From contig MKUO01000018.1 of NCBI GenBank assembly GCA_001897855.1, positions 467,693 to 531,692 of the forward strand: DNA of 64,000 bases, in the 5' to 3' direction. Of this stretch, positions 50,528 through 59,473 are shown piece after piece. Within the stretch, counting starts at the first letter, position 1; each line of letters opens with the position of its first letter. The stretch is from Bacteroidetes bacterium 43-93 (GTDB lineage: Bacteria > Bacteroidota > Bacteroidia > Chitinophagales > Chitinophagaceae). A program made the translations under genes and the position numbers. The notes beneath the pieces were generated by a model. That model made no database searches. It saw only the letters and a list, made by a program, of their open reading frames with translations, and had not been told where the DNA came from.

Positions 50528-51640
50528 TTATTCTACAGAGATCTGCTCACCGTTATCTACTTCTTCATATCCTTCCGTAATTACTTTATCGCCGGGATTC
50601 AGGCCGCTCAACACTTCAACATATCCGTTCGAACTACGACCTGTTTTGATCATTACGGACTTTGCTTTGTTACCATCAGCTATAAATACCATTTCACCAT
50701 CTGCAGTCTTCTGTATCACATTCACCGGTATTACAATCGCTTTATTATTCTGGTAGTTCGCTATCTGCATTTTGCAGCTCATGTTAGGGTGCAGCTTACT
50801 GTTATTACCCAATCTTACTTCTACCTGGAAGGCCCGTGAAATAGGATCTACTGCTTTAGAAACATAAGTGAGCTTAGTCCTCATGGTATCCTGGCGTCCT
50901 TCAAACACGAGATTCACAGGATCTCCGTCATGTACCTGGCCAAGGTAGTTTTCACCAAGGTTGGCCTGCACCTTCAAAGCATCAGAGTTCACTACGCGAA
51001 TACTAGTGGCAGGGTTGCCGGGTGAAGCGATATCACCTTCTTTAACATTCACCGCATCCACAACGCCGGATATAGGTGATTTAATGGTGTACATATCTCT
51101 CTGGGCTATCAATGCTGCCCTTTGTTTCGAGGTTGCTTCATATTGTGTTTTAGCGCTTAACAATTGTACTTCCGTACCTATGTTTTGTGCCCACAATTTT
51201 TGCTGCCTTTCATAAAGGGATTTATTCAATGCCACCTGTGCATCTATACCTTTTATTTGTTGCTCTACTGCCGCAGCATCCAGTCTTGCCAATATTTGGC
51301 CCTTACTTACATGCTGGCCAACTTTTACCGTTATAGATTGAACAATACCTGGTGCCTGTGGCGTAGCTGTGACGTTCTGCTCACCATTAACGTTCGCCTG
51401 CACTTCTACATAGGAGCTGAATGTTTGTGGTTGAACTTGCAGCACGGATACAGGTGTTGCTTTACCTGAATCATTGCCTTTGTTTTGGGCCTCCAGCTTG
51501 CTGATCTTTTCATCTAAAGCAGCCCTTTCTTTTTTCAGCTTCGTCAGTTCGGCTTCCGCTTTCTTGCCGGATTTGTCGCCACCACCACACGCAGCCAGTA
51601 TGATCGTTGGTATTAATAATAAATAAACAGAGCGTTTCAT
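50528..51640 (-). CDS. RND efflux periplasmic adaptor (membrane fusion protein)
   Basis: 370 aa lipoprotein: lipobox IILAAC with Cys18. A short coiled coil (about 29-56) precedes the mature adaptor: lipoyl-like hairpin (VEVQANVNGEQNV, ITVKVGQHVSKGQILARLD), helical hairpin (about 120-190), beta-barrel and membrane-proximal domains. It bridges the permease and the outer membrane TolC-type protein. It starts 30 nt before the permease, after the TolC gene. Confidence 0.93.
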   Translation of the reverse strand: MKRSVYLLLIPTIILAACGGGDKSGKKAEAELTKLKKERAALDEKISKLEAQNKGNDSGKATPVSVLQVQPQTFSSYVEVQANVNGEQNVTATPQAPGIVQSITVKVGQHVSKGQILARLDAAAVEQQIKGIDAQVALNKSLYERQQKLWAQNIGTEVQLLSAKTQYEATSKQRAALIAQRDMYTIKSPISGVVDAVNVKEGDIASPGNPATSIRVVNSDALKVQANLGENYLGQVHDGDPVNLVFEGRQDTMRTKLTYVSKAVDPISRAFQVEVRLGNNSKLHPNMSCKMQIANYQNNKAIVIPVNVIQKTADGEMVFIADGNKAKSVMIKTGRSSNGYVEVLSGLNPGDKVITEGYEEVDNGEQISVE

Positions 51641-51675
51641 TGCTATATATTTTGTAAGAAGTTGATTAATGATGA

Positions 51676-53052
51676 TTATTTAAATTGACCGTATGCTTTT
51701 TCTAAATCTGATTTGGCATTCATTACCTCTAGCATCGCATTGAAATAGTTGTTTTGAGATTGTAATAATTCAGTTTGCGCTTGTGTTACGTCAGAATTAC
51801 TTCCTACCCCTTCTTTATAGCGTCTCCTTGCGAGATCCAAAACACCTGTCGCTAACTTCATATTTCTCTCCTGGCTCTGCACTTGCAATATTGCGTTTTT
51901 GAGCGTCGTTTTTGCCTGTGCTGTTTGCAGGTCAATGCTTAACTTAAGGTTATCAATATTGTTTCTAGCCTTCTCAACATTGATCTTGGCCTGCTTTACT
52001 CTATTGTATCTTTGCAAACCATCAAATATTTTTACATTCAACTGTAACCCTATAAGAGAATAAAAAATGTAAGATTGCTTAAAGAGGTCTTCAAAATTGT
52101 TAGTAGAATATGTATATGCTGCAGTACCGAAGGCTCCCAAACTAGGCAATCCAGATAGTCTGTGCCTTTTCAAATCATACTGATTTAATTTCAACTGACT
52201 TTCCATCAAGTTGAATTCTGTCCTATCCTTATAATCAAATTCACTTGTCAACAAGAGCTTAGACGCATCATCTACCTTTTCCTCTACAGCTGTATCAGTT
52301 AATACAATCGGCTGACTAATATCCATACCCATTTGATACTTCAATAACTGTTCGCTAAGAGTGATCATCGATCCAATTCTCATGCTATCTGTTGCCAGGT
52401 TGTTAATTTGAACACTGGTACGATCAACCTCTATTTTTTCTGCAAAGCCATTTTTATATAGCGCATCCATATCCCTCCCTAAATTGCGCGCATACTCAAG
52501 AGAACTCGTTAGTATATTGTATTGGCGTTTTGCGATAACAAACGAATAATATGCCTTCTGTACGTTATACCTGATGTCTTCTTCACTTAATCTTGCACTT
52601 TCTTTATAAAGTTTTATGAGTTGATTTCTTGCCTGCAAGGCTACCATCACGCTCCCATCAAAGATTATCTGTGATACCGTTGCAGTTGCATTGGTCGAAT
52701 ATTTAGGGGTGAATTGAACAGGTACGAAAGTGCCAGGCGGATATAAAGGCTTACCACTAGAATCAGTAAAAAATAATCCAGGTAGAAATGTTTTTTGCGG
52801 ATTAGTAAAATCGTTGAATTGCCCTTGAGCGTTAATTTGCGGTAAAGCAAGGCCGGTAACCTCTCTATTTTTTGCCTTCTGCAACCCAACGTCTAACCGT
52901 GCATTTTTTGCAGCTGTATTATGCTTCACTGCATAGTCCATAGCATCTTGCAGACTCAGTACTTTCGGTTCTTGTGATACTTCTATCTGCGCCCGCAAAC
53001 CCGCCGGCAGCAGGCAAATGATCGCTAATGTGGCTTGTATTATTCGTCTCAT
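51676..53052 (-). CDS. TolC family outer membrane efflux protein
   Basis: 458 aa with a signal peptide (about 1-22). Two repeated OEP domains show the long helical segments (e.g. about 100-200 and 330-440) and beta-barrel strands. The start overlaps the tetR-type stop by 4 nt, so it is coupled. The gene completes the tripartite efflux system with the next two genes. Confidence 0.9.
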   Translation of the reverse strand: MRRIIQATLAIICLLPAGLRAQIEVSQEPKVLSLQDAMDYAVKHNTAAKNARLDVGLQKAKNREVTGLALPQINAQGQFNDFTNPQKTFLPGLFFTDSSGKPLYPPGTFVPVQFTPKYSTNATATVSQIIFDGSVMVALQARNQLIKLYKESARLSEEDIRYNVQKAYYSFVIAKRQYNILTSSLEYARNLGRDMDALYKNGFAEKIEVDRTSVQINNLATDSMRIGSMITLSEQLLKYQMGMDISQPIVLTDTAVEEKVDDASKLLLTSEFDYKDRTEFNLMESQLKLNQYDLKRHRLSGLPSLGAFGTAAYTYSTNNFEDLFKQSYIFYSLIGLQLNVKIFDGLQRYNRVKQAKINVEKARNNIDNLKLSIDLQTAQAKTTLKNAILQVQSQERNMKLATGVLDLARRRYKEGVGSNSDVTQAQTELLQSQNNYFNAMLEVMNAKSDLEKAYGQFK

Positions 53053-53675
53053 ATTTTTGAAACTTGCTTTAGATATTTTTCTTTGTATTTCTGATATAAT
53101 TTTTCTCCTTTAGGGGTCATAATGCCATGTAAAAAGTGGTCGCTCACTTCATGCATCACATACCTCATATCGTTGCGGTTGTTCACCATCAGGTTAGGGT
53201 GCAGCACCAGCATCGACATTTCCATACGGTAGCGGGCCATAAAGTCTGCGTTCAGCCCCTCACGGTACAGGCCTTCTTCCATTCCCCATACTATATTGTC
53301 TTTAATGCACTGAATATCCTTTTCCAGCATATTGTTTTTAAAGACCTTAAAAGCATCAGGATAATACCGCTCTAATTCCAGCATACTGTGCGGGTTCATG
53401 TTCGACAATACTTCGTCAAACATGCTCATCAGTTTCACCATACCTTCTATCGCATTCTCTGCTGTGTTCATGATGCCCAGGCAGCTCTCGGTAACATTGT
53501 TTTGAAACCAGCTTACCGATTCACTCACTACCTCGCTTTTATTGGCAAAATGCTGATACAGTGTTTTTTTAGAAATACCCGCTCTCCTGGCTATATCGTC
53601 CATCGTAATTGTCTTAAAGCCATATTGGCGAAACAATTCGACGGATGCACCGAGTATTTTTAATAGTGGTTCCAT
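53049..53675 (-). CDS. TetR-family regulator of the efflux operon
   Basis: 208 aa from CAT at 53673-53675; an upstream frame to 53771 is rejected because it runs through the -7 element and operator. The helix-turn-helix is about 24-45 (ITMDDIARRAGISKKTLYQHFANK), TetR-type. The C-terminal ligand-binding domain is diverse and no ligand can be named. First gene of the operon tetR-tolC-adaptor-permease; overlapping the tolC start by 4 nt. A near-palindromic operator abuts its -7 element, so it likely represses itself and the pump. Confidence 0.9.
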   Translation of the reverse strand: MEPLLKILGASVELFRQYGFKTITMDDIARRAGISKKTLYQHFANKSEVVSESVSWFQNNVTESCLGIMNTAENAIEGMVKLMSMFDEVLSNMNPHSMLELERYYPDAFKVFKNNMLEKDIQCIKDNIVWGMEEGLYREGLNADFMARYRMEMSMLVLHPNLMVNNRNDMRYVMHEVSDHFLHGIMTPKGEKLYQKYKEKYLKQVSKI

Positions 53676-53683
53676 ATTCGCCG

Positions 53684-53691
53684 CAAAACTA
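53684..53691 (-). promoter_or_regulatory. -7 promoter element of the efflux operon
   Basis: Reads TAGTTTTG on the minus strand, an exact TAnnTTTG match. It lies 8 nt from the tetR start and 1 nt from the operator. Confidence 0.55.
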
Positions 53692-53692
53692 T

Positions 53693-53720
53693 GGAAACAT
53701 TTTTTACAAAAAACGTTTCC
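53693..53720. promoter_or_regulatory. Candidate TetR operator
   Basis: 28-bp near-palindrome: GGAAAC at 53693-53698 and GTTTCC at 53715-53720, with T-run/A-run arms; 24 of 28 positions match the reverse complement. It covers the -10 to -35 spacer region of the tetR promoter, the expected place for repression. Confidence 0.7.
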
Positions 53721-53871
53721 TATGGATAATATGTTTCTATAGCTTATATCAGTAAAATTTATTGTTGCCACATCAATAAAACATTATTAATTCGGCTCGG
53801 GTCATTGCTTTTACTGTTTTCAGGCATTATTTTGTAGTATCAATCATTCCAAAAACATCAAAACTTAGTAT

Positions 53872-54309
53872 ATGGGATTCCTGAAAGACTTTAAGGCCTT
53901 CGCCATGAGGGGTAATGTGGTAGACCTGGCTGTCGGTGTTATCATCGGTGGTGCATTCGGCAAGATCGTATCTGCTATGGTAGATGACATCCTTATGCCC
54001 GTAATTGGCCTGCTAACAGGTGGACAAAAGTTTGATGATAAGTTTTATATATTGAAACCTGCCAAGCCGGGTGATGTATATGAGTCCCTGGCAAAAGCTA
54101 AAGAAGCAGGTGCCAACGTATTTGCCTATGGTCACTTCATACAGTCGATTGTCGATTTTCTCATTATAGCATTCTGCATATTTATATTTATCCGCCTGCT
54201 GAACAGGCTGGAAAAGAAGAAGGAAGAAGCTCCTGCAACGCCACCGGCTCCCACTACTACTGAGAAGTTATTGATGGAAATAAGGGACACGCTCAAGAAT
54301 AAATCTTAG
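53872..54309 (+). CDS. mscL: Large-conductance mechanosensitive channel MscL
   Basis: 145 aa pentameric inner membrane channel that opens on hypo-osmotic shock. The N-terminal [27 protein letters not shown] is the pore-lining TM1; a second TM helix is at about 86-106 ([14 protein letters not shown]). The C-terminal tail has a Pro/Thr-rich and charged linker ([14 protein letters not shown]) then a terminal helix. Monocistronic. Divergent from the efflux regulator. Confidence 0.95.
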   Translation: MGFLKDFKAFAMRGNVVDLAVGVIIGGAFGKIVSAMVDDILMPVIGLLTGGQKFDDKFYILKPAKPGDVYESLAKAKEAGANVFAYGHFIQSIVDFLIIAFCIFIFIRLLNRLEKKKEEAPATPPAPTTTEKLLMEIRDTLKNKS

Positions 54310-54364
54310 TTTTTGTGGTTTAAACGGCTATAATTCTGCATTTTTGTGCAGGAAAGAGGAATAC

Positions 54365-55129
54365 ATGGCTACAGGAAATATCTATCACGACCTTATTACA
54401 CGTAAAAAAGAGGGCCGAAGCGGGTTCGCCGTATTGGTAGACCCTGACAAAGTAGCGCCTGCGGATATGAAATACCTGGCAGAGCTTTGTAACGATGCCG
54501 GTGTAGACTATGTACTCATGGGTGGTAGCCTGGTACTCGCCGATAACCTGGATGCATGTATTCAACGTTTTAAGTCTGAAAGCGATATACCGGTGCTCCT
54601 GTTCCCGGGTAGTCCTGCACAGGTAACGCCTTATGCAGATGGCCTCTTATATCTTTCCCTGATATCCGGCCGCAATCCTGAACTGCTGATTGGCCAGCAT
54701 GTGGTATCTGCCCCGGCGGTGCGAGCCAGTGGTTTGGAAGTAATTTCTACAGGCTATATGGTTATTGATGGTGGTACACCCACTACGGTTTCCTACATGA
54801 GCCACTCTGCTCCTATTCCTGCTAATAAGCCTGATATAGCATTATGTACAGCCTGGGCGGGAGAATTACAAGGGAAACACATCATATATATGGATGCGGG
54901 TAGCGGTGCGCGCAATCCTATCAGCAAAGAAATGATACATATGGTAAGCAGCCATATACAGCTACCGTTATTTGTTGGCGGCGGCATCCATACACCCGAA
55001 AAGGTTTTTGAGGATTGCCAGGCAGGTGCCAATATTGTGGTGGTGGGCAATGCCATTGAGCGTGATCCAATGCTGATACGCGACCTGGCACAGGCGTCCA
55101 AAGGCGTGATGTCCAAGGTCGAGAAATAA
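54365..55129 (+). CDS. Geranylgeranylglyceryl phosphate synthase family protein
   Basis: 254 aa from ATG 54365 (an earlier ATG at 54344 adds a sequence unlike the family). TIM barrel with VDPDK (about 25-29), VLMGGSLVLAD, PVLLFPG, GGTPTTVSYMS, YMDAGSGA and the phosphate-binding FVGGGIHTPE. Archaeal-type GGGPS makes the first ether bond of archaeal lipids; bacterial members of the group found in Bacteroidota use prenyl diphosphates with glycerol-1-P and the product's use is not settled. The next gene is 14 nt away (secreted, unknown). Confidence 0.88.
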   Translation: MATGNIYHDLITRKKEGRSGFAVLVDPDKVAPADMKYLAELCNDAGVDYVLMGGSLVLADNLDACIQRFKSESDIPVLLFPGSPAQVTPYADGLLYLSLISGRNPELLIGQHVVSAPAVRASGLEVISTGYMVIDGGTPTTVSYMSHSAPIPANKPDIALCTAWAGELQGKHIIYMDAGSGARNPISKEMIHMVSSHIQLPLFVGGGIHTPEKVFEDCQAGANIVVVGNAIERDPMLIRDLAQASKGVMSKVEK

Positions 55130-55143
55130 CCTAATGCTCGAAA

Positions 55144-56124
55144 GTGAAAACCTTTCTATATCTGCTTTTAATGCTGCCGCTCACAGCGCATGCTCAGGAT
55201 TATATCCAATACCAAAGGATATTTAACCGTATCGACGATGACATTATTGCAAGCAATGTACAGCAGGCTATCCCAAGATTAGATTCTGTTTATAAAAACT
55301 ACTCCTTCATCTTCGCACGCCATTGCGTTAAGGCGCTGCAGATCTGCGGTAAAATAAACGATAGCTTAAACGCCGATAAATGGCTTACAAAGGCTTTTAT
55401 TCAGGGGGTACCATTAACAGTATTGGATGCCAATGCCCTAACTAAAAAATCGTTACAATATTCTACCACCTCAAAGACGATTAAGGCTTACGATAGCCTA
55501 AGGTCGTTATACCTGAATTCGTTTAATCACTCTATTGCACACACTATAGATAGTTTGTTAAAGGTAGATCAACGCAAAACCAAAAAAATAAATTTTGGCT
55601 TTATCCTGTTAAGGTACACAGTCTATTGGCCTGCATGGCTGCATAATAATAAAACACAATACAGGTTCATTAGCAAAATAGTGGATGATTATGGCTACCC
55701 GGGAGAAAGGCTGATTGGTTTACCAGAAGATTATAACGATACCGCATGGACAAATAAAAGTCTTAGCCGGTTTGGCCCTAATATATTTGACCGCCGGGTG
55801 CAAACCATGCTGATGCATTGCTATTCCAACCCCAGGAAAGACATAAATGCCACACTTTTTCAAAACGTCACTTCAGGATATCTCACTCCAAAACAATATG
55901 CAATAATCCAGGATTTTCTTGCGGAATACGGACGTTCCAAATATGGTACCTACACCCGTACAGGCGAATGGTTTCCAATACCGAAACATAACAACCTTGT
56001 CGAAACTGACACCTTACGTCACAAACTTGGCCTAAACACTCTAGCTCAAAAGCACAGAAATGACAGCATTTTCAACCAAAGAGTAAAAGACAGGACTGCT
56101 GATCAAGAGATCATACTCGAATGA
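55144..56124 (+). CDS. Secreted protein of unknown function
   Basis: 326 aa starting with GTG 55144, which gives a clean signal peptide (LLLMLPLTAHAQ, to about residue 18); an ATG at 55134 is out of frame. The mature part is mainly alpha-helical and Tyr/Asn-rich with no known motif (e.g. YPGERLIGLPEDYNDTAW at about 184-201, LTPKQYAIIQDFLAEYG near 256-272). The stop abuts the convergent gene's stop in TGATCA. Function unknown. 14 nt after GGGP synthase, so possibly same transcript. Confidence 0.65.
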   Translation: MKTFLYLLLMLPLTAHAQDYIQYQRIFNRIDDDIIASNVQQAIPRLDSVYKNYSFIFARHCVKALQICGKINDSLNADKWLTKAFIQGVPLTVLDANALTKKSLQYSTTSKTIKAYDSLRSLYLNSFNHSIAHTIDSLLKVDQRKTKKINFGFILLRYTVYWPAWLHNNKTQYRFISKIVDDYGYPGERLIGLPEDYNDTAWTNKSLSRFGPNIFDRRVQTMLMHCYSNPRKDINATLFQNVTSGYLTPKQYAIIQDFLAEYGRSKYGTYTRTGEWFPIPKHNNLVETDTLRHKLGLNTLAQKHRNDSIFNQRVKDRTADQEIILE

Positions 56125-56337
56125 TCAGCTTACTTCTTCATTCTTTGATTTCACATCTTTGGTATTGCGTATCAGTCCTACTCCGGACGAGAAAAACACG
56201 ATACCCAGCAGCCCATACACAATGATCATCCTGACATCGCGGTTGCCTCCATCTGTATTTACGAAAGAATTAGCAGCCATTATAAGCCCTACGATACCTA
56301 ATATGGTAAGTATTATTCCAAACATGCGCTTTTCCAT
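56125..56337 (-). CDS. Small two-helix membrane protein
   Basis: 70 aa with two predicted membrane segments (about 5-24, MFGIILTILGIVGLIMAANSF; and about 37-57, IIVYGLLGIVFFSSGVGLI). The end is charged (KDVKSKNEEVS). It resembles small uncharacterised Bacteroidota membrane proteins; no function. It is convergent with the previous gene, sharing a TGATCA stop junction. Confidence 0.7.
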   Translation of the reverse strand: MEKRMFGIILTILGIVGLIMAANSFVNTDGGNRDVRMIIVYGLLGIVFFSSGVGLIRNTKDVKSKNEEVS

Positions 56338-56427
56338 AATCAGTATTTATCTTATCGATAGGTAAATAACGTGCCATCATCACTGCCTTTGTCTTTGGCA
56401 GGGTCTTATTATGTAACTTTACTTGTT

Positions 56428-58455
56428 ATGTTTCAGATAGAGCGTCCATATCCACCTGAGGGCGATCAGCCTACCGCCATTGCAGAATTAGTGAAAGGAA
56501 TAAAAGAGGGAGAGCCGTTCCAGACCTTGTTAGGGGTTACCGGTTCGGGCAAGACATTTACCATGGCCAATGTGATACAGGAGGTGCAAAAACCTACTCT
56601 TGTATTGACGCATAACAAAACACTGGTGGCGCAATTATATGGAGAGTTTCGCCAGTTCTTTCCCAACAATGCAGTGGAGTATTTTGTTAGCTATTACGAC
56701 TACTATCAGCCGGAGGCTTATATTCCTACATCCAATACTTATATTGAAAAAGACCTGAGCATTAATGAAGAGCTGGAAAAACTCAGGCTTCGTGCAACCA
56801 GCAGTTTGCTCAGTGGCCGTCGTGATATACTGGTGGTAGCATCTGTTAGCTGCATCTATGGTATGGGTAACCCTACCGACTATGCAGCAGGTATCATCCG
56901 TTTCAATCAGGGTGATAACATTGGCCGGAACCAGTTTCTCCACAGGCTGGTGAATGCTTTATATATGCGCAGCCAGGGCGAATTCGGCCGGGGTAGTTTC
57001 CGGGTGCAGGGAGATACTGTAGATATCAACCTACCTTATGTTGACTATGGCTATCGTATCACATTCTTTGGCGATGAGGTGGAGGAGATAGAAAGCTTTG
57101 AGCCTGATACCGGTAAGCGCATCGGTACCATGCAGAACGCGGCCATCTTCCCTGCCAACCTTTACCTGGCCCCGCGCGACCAGATGGCTCAGATCATCCA
57201 TGAAATACAGGATGAACTGCATGCACAGATAGAATACTTCAAAAGCATCAATAAGCCATTGGAAGCGCAGCGTATCAAAGAGCGGGTAAACTACGACCTT
57301 GAGATGATACAGGAACTGGGCTACTGTAGCGGTATCGAAAACTACTCGCGCTTTCTTGATCGCAGGCGACCGGGAACACGCCCCTTCTGCCTGATAGATT
57401 ATTTCCCCGACGATTTCCTGATGGTGATTGATGAAAGCCACGTGACCATACCTCAGATAAGTGGTATGTATGGTGGCGATCGTAGCCGTAAGCTGAACCT
57501 GGTAGATTATGGTTTCCGGCTGCCGAGTGCATTGGACAACCGCCCACTGAATTTTCACGAGTTTGAAAATATGCTGAACCAGGTAGTATTTGTAAGCGCT
57601 ACCCCCGGCGATTATGAACTGGAAAGAACAGGAGGTGTTGTTGCTGAACAGGTAGTACGGCCTACAGGCCTGCTTGATCCTCCTATTGAAGTACGCCCAA
57701 GCATCAACCAGGTAGATGATCTGCTGGATGAAATTGATAAGCGTGTAAATGCCGGTGATCGTGTGCTGGTAACTACACTTACCAAGCGCATGGCCGAGGA
57801 GATGGACAAATACCTCAAGCGCATCAACATAAAAAGTAAGTACATACACAGCGAAGTAGATACGCTGGAGCGCGTAGAGATCCTGCGCGATCTGCGCCTG
57901 GGTAATATCGATGTACTGGTGGGTGTAAACCTACTCAGAGAAGGGCTGGACCTTCCGGAAGTGTCGCTGATGGCGATCCTTGATGCCGACAAAGAAGGCT
58001 TCCTGCGAAATGTACGCTCTCTTACACAGATGGCAGGACGTGCTGCTCGTAATGTAAATGGACTTGTGATCTTCTATGCCGATAAGATGACGGAGAGCAT
58101 GCAGCGGACAATCGATGAAACCAACCGCCGCCGCGATAAGCAGATCAAATACAATATGGAGCATGGCATTGTGCCGCGTACCGTAACCAAATCGAAAGAA
58201 GAGGTATTCAAACAAACTTCTGTGTTGGATATTAAAGGTTATGATGAAAAGAATAAGTATGCCCTTAACGAGGAGGTAATGTCTAAAGCTGCGGAAGATG
58301 AAGTAGAATACAAGAATATAGCTCAGTTGGATAAACTCATTACCCAAACCAAAAAGGCTATGGAAAAAGCCGCTAAGGAATTAGACTTTATGGAAGCAGC
58401 AAGGCTAAGGGATAAGATGTTCCAGTTGCAGAAAGAAAAGGATGCAATGAAGTAA
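56428..58455 (+). CDS. uvrB: Excinuclease ABC subunit B
   Basis: Damage-verification subunit of nucleotide excision repair, 675 aa from ATG 56428 (open frame to 56371 adds nothing recognisable). Walker A LGVTGSGKT (about 35-43), the beta-hairpin YYDYYQPEAYIP (about 91-102), DEAD-like motif II VIDESH, motif VI QMAGRAARN, and a C-terminal UVR domain (about 632-667) with coiled-coil to bind UvrC. Convergent with the batA gene, with only 7 nt between stops. Confidence 0.97.
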   Translation: MFQIERPYPPEGDQPTAIAELVKGIKEGEPFQTLLGVTGSGKTFTMANVIQEVQKPTLVLTHNKTLVAQLYGEFRQFFPNNAVEYFVSYYDYYQPEAYIPTSNTYIEKDLSINEELEKLRLRATSSLLSGRRDILVVASVSCIYGMGNPTDYAAGIIRFNQGDNIGRNQFLHRLVNALYMRSQGEFGRGSFRVQGDTVDINLPYVDYGYRITFFGDEVEEIESFEPDTGKRIGTMQNAAIFPANLYLAPRDQMAQIIHEIQDELHAQIEYFKSINKPLEAQRIKERVNYDLEMIQELGYCSGIENYSRFLDRRRPGTRPFCLIDYFPDDFLMVIDESHVTIPQISGMYGGDRSRKLNLVDYGFRLPSALDNRPLNFHEFENMLNQVVFVSATPGDYELERTGGVVAEQVVRPTGLLDPPIEVRPSINQVDDLLDEIDKRVNAGDRVLVTTLTKRMAEEMDKYLKRINIKSKYIHSEVDTLERVEILRDLRLGNIDVLVGVNLLREGLDLPEVSLMAILDADKEGFLRNVRSLTQMAGRAARNVNGLVIFYADKMTESMQRTIDETNRRRDKQIKYNMEHGIVPRTVTKSKEEVFKQTSVLDIKGYDEKNKYALNEEVMSKAAEDEVEYKNIAQLDKLITQTKKAMEKAAKELDFMEAARLRDKMFQLQKEKDAMK

Positions 58456-58462
58456 ACTATAC

Positions 58463-59473
58463 TTAAGTAATACTCTTAAACACAGTATATCGGAGCACCA
58501 TTTCCAGCAGCAGGCAGATGATAGCCAGTAAAGCAAATGGGAAGAAAAGCTCTGCATAATGCTTATAGCTGCTGATCTCTACTTTGGTCTTTTCCAGTTT
58601 ATCAATATCTGCGTAGATAGATTCTAACGCTTTATTGTTACGTGCACGATAGTATTTACCACCCGTTTCTTTAGCGATCTTATTCAGCAATGCTTCGTCT
58701 ATCTGCACAGGCATCATTTGCTTTTGTATGCCAAACGGCGTCTGCACCGGGTAAGGGGCCTGTCCTTCTGTACCTACGCCTATGGTGTACACACGCACTT
58801 TAAAAGACTTCGCTATCTCCAGTGCCGTCATCGGGTCTATCAGCCCTGTATTGTTTACACCATCAGTAAGTAATATCACTACCCGGCTTTTACCTTTGGC
58901 ATAGCGCAGGCGGTCTACAGCAGTTGCCAGGCCCATACCTATAGCGGTACCATCCTGCAGCACTCCGCTCTTCACTTCGCTCAGTTGTTCTTTCAGTACG
59001 TTATGGTCTATCGTTATAGGGCATTGTGTAAAGCTCTCACCCGAGAAGATCACTAAGCCCAGCCTGTCTGTAGGACGCTGATCTACAAAGTTCATCGCCA
59101 CTTTCTTGGCGGCTTCTATACGGTTGGGTTTAAAATCTTCCGCAAGCATACTGCCCGATACGTCGAGCGATAGCACTATATCTACACCCTCACTATCTAT
59201 GTTTTCAGTAACATTGCTTGTTTGCGGCCTTGCCAGTGCTATCGTCAGCATTACCAGGGCTACCACGCGCAGTATAAACAACACCGGCCTGAACTGCACC
59301 CTCCATGTAGGCTTTATATTAGCGATGCCCGAAAGGCTGGTAACACGTACCGATGGATTATCAGTGACCTTATTCCTTTGCTGCCACCATATCATGAATG
59401 GAAGCAGCAGCAGCAACCCGAAGAATGCGGGGTGTGCAAAGCTGATATGTTTCCAATCAAATATTATACTCAT
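58463..59473 (-). CDS. batA: BatA-like von Willebrand factor A membrane protein
   Basis: 336 aa. Two N-terminal TM helices (about 14-30, 63-80) and one near the C-terminus (about 310-328) around a vWA domain with MIDAS DVSGS at 104-108. BatA works with BatB and the TPR protein BatC in a membrane-associated complex linked to aerotolerance and cell envelope integrity. Here it is in the DUF58-BatD-like-BatA half of the split locus. ATGA overlap with the upstream gene (59470-59473). Confidence 0.9.
   Translation of the reverse strand: MSIIFDWKHISFAHPAFFGLLLLLPFMIWWQQRNKVTDNPSVRVTSLSGIANIKPTWRVQFRPVLFILRVVALVMLTIALARPQTSNVTENIDSEGVDIVLSLDVSGSMLAEDFKPNRIEAAKKVAMNFVDQRPTDRLGLVIFSGESFTQCPITIDHNVLKEQLSEVKSGVLQDGTAIGMGLATAVDRLRYAKGKSRVVILLTDGVNNTGLIDPMTALEIAKSFKVRVYTIGVGTEGQAPYPVQTPFGIQKQMMPVQIDEALLNKIAKETGGKYYRARNNKALESIYADIDKLEKTKVEISSYKHYAELFFPFALLAIICLLLEMVLRYTVFKSIT

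Noticed and set aside
53049-53771. Longer TetR-type frame reaching 53771.
   Set aside because: The extra 32 residues run through the -7 element and the operator; the family starts at 53675.
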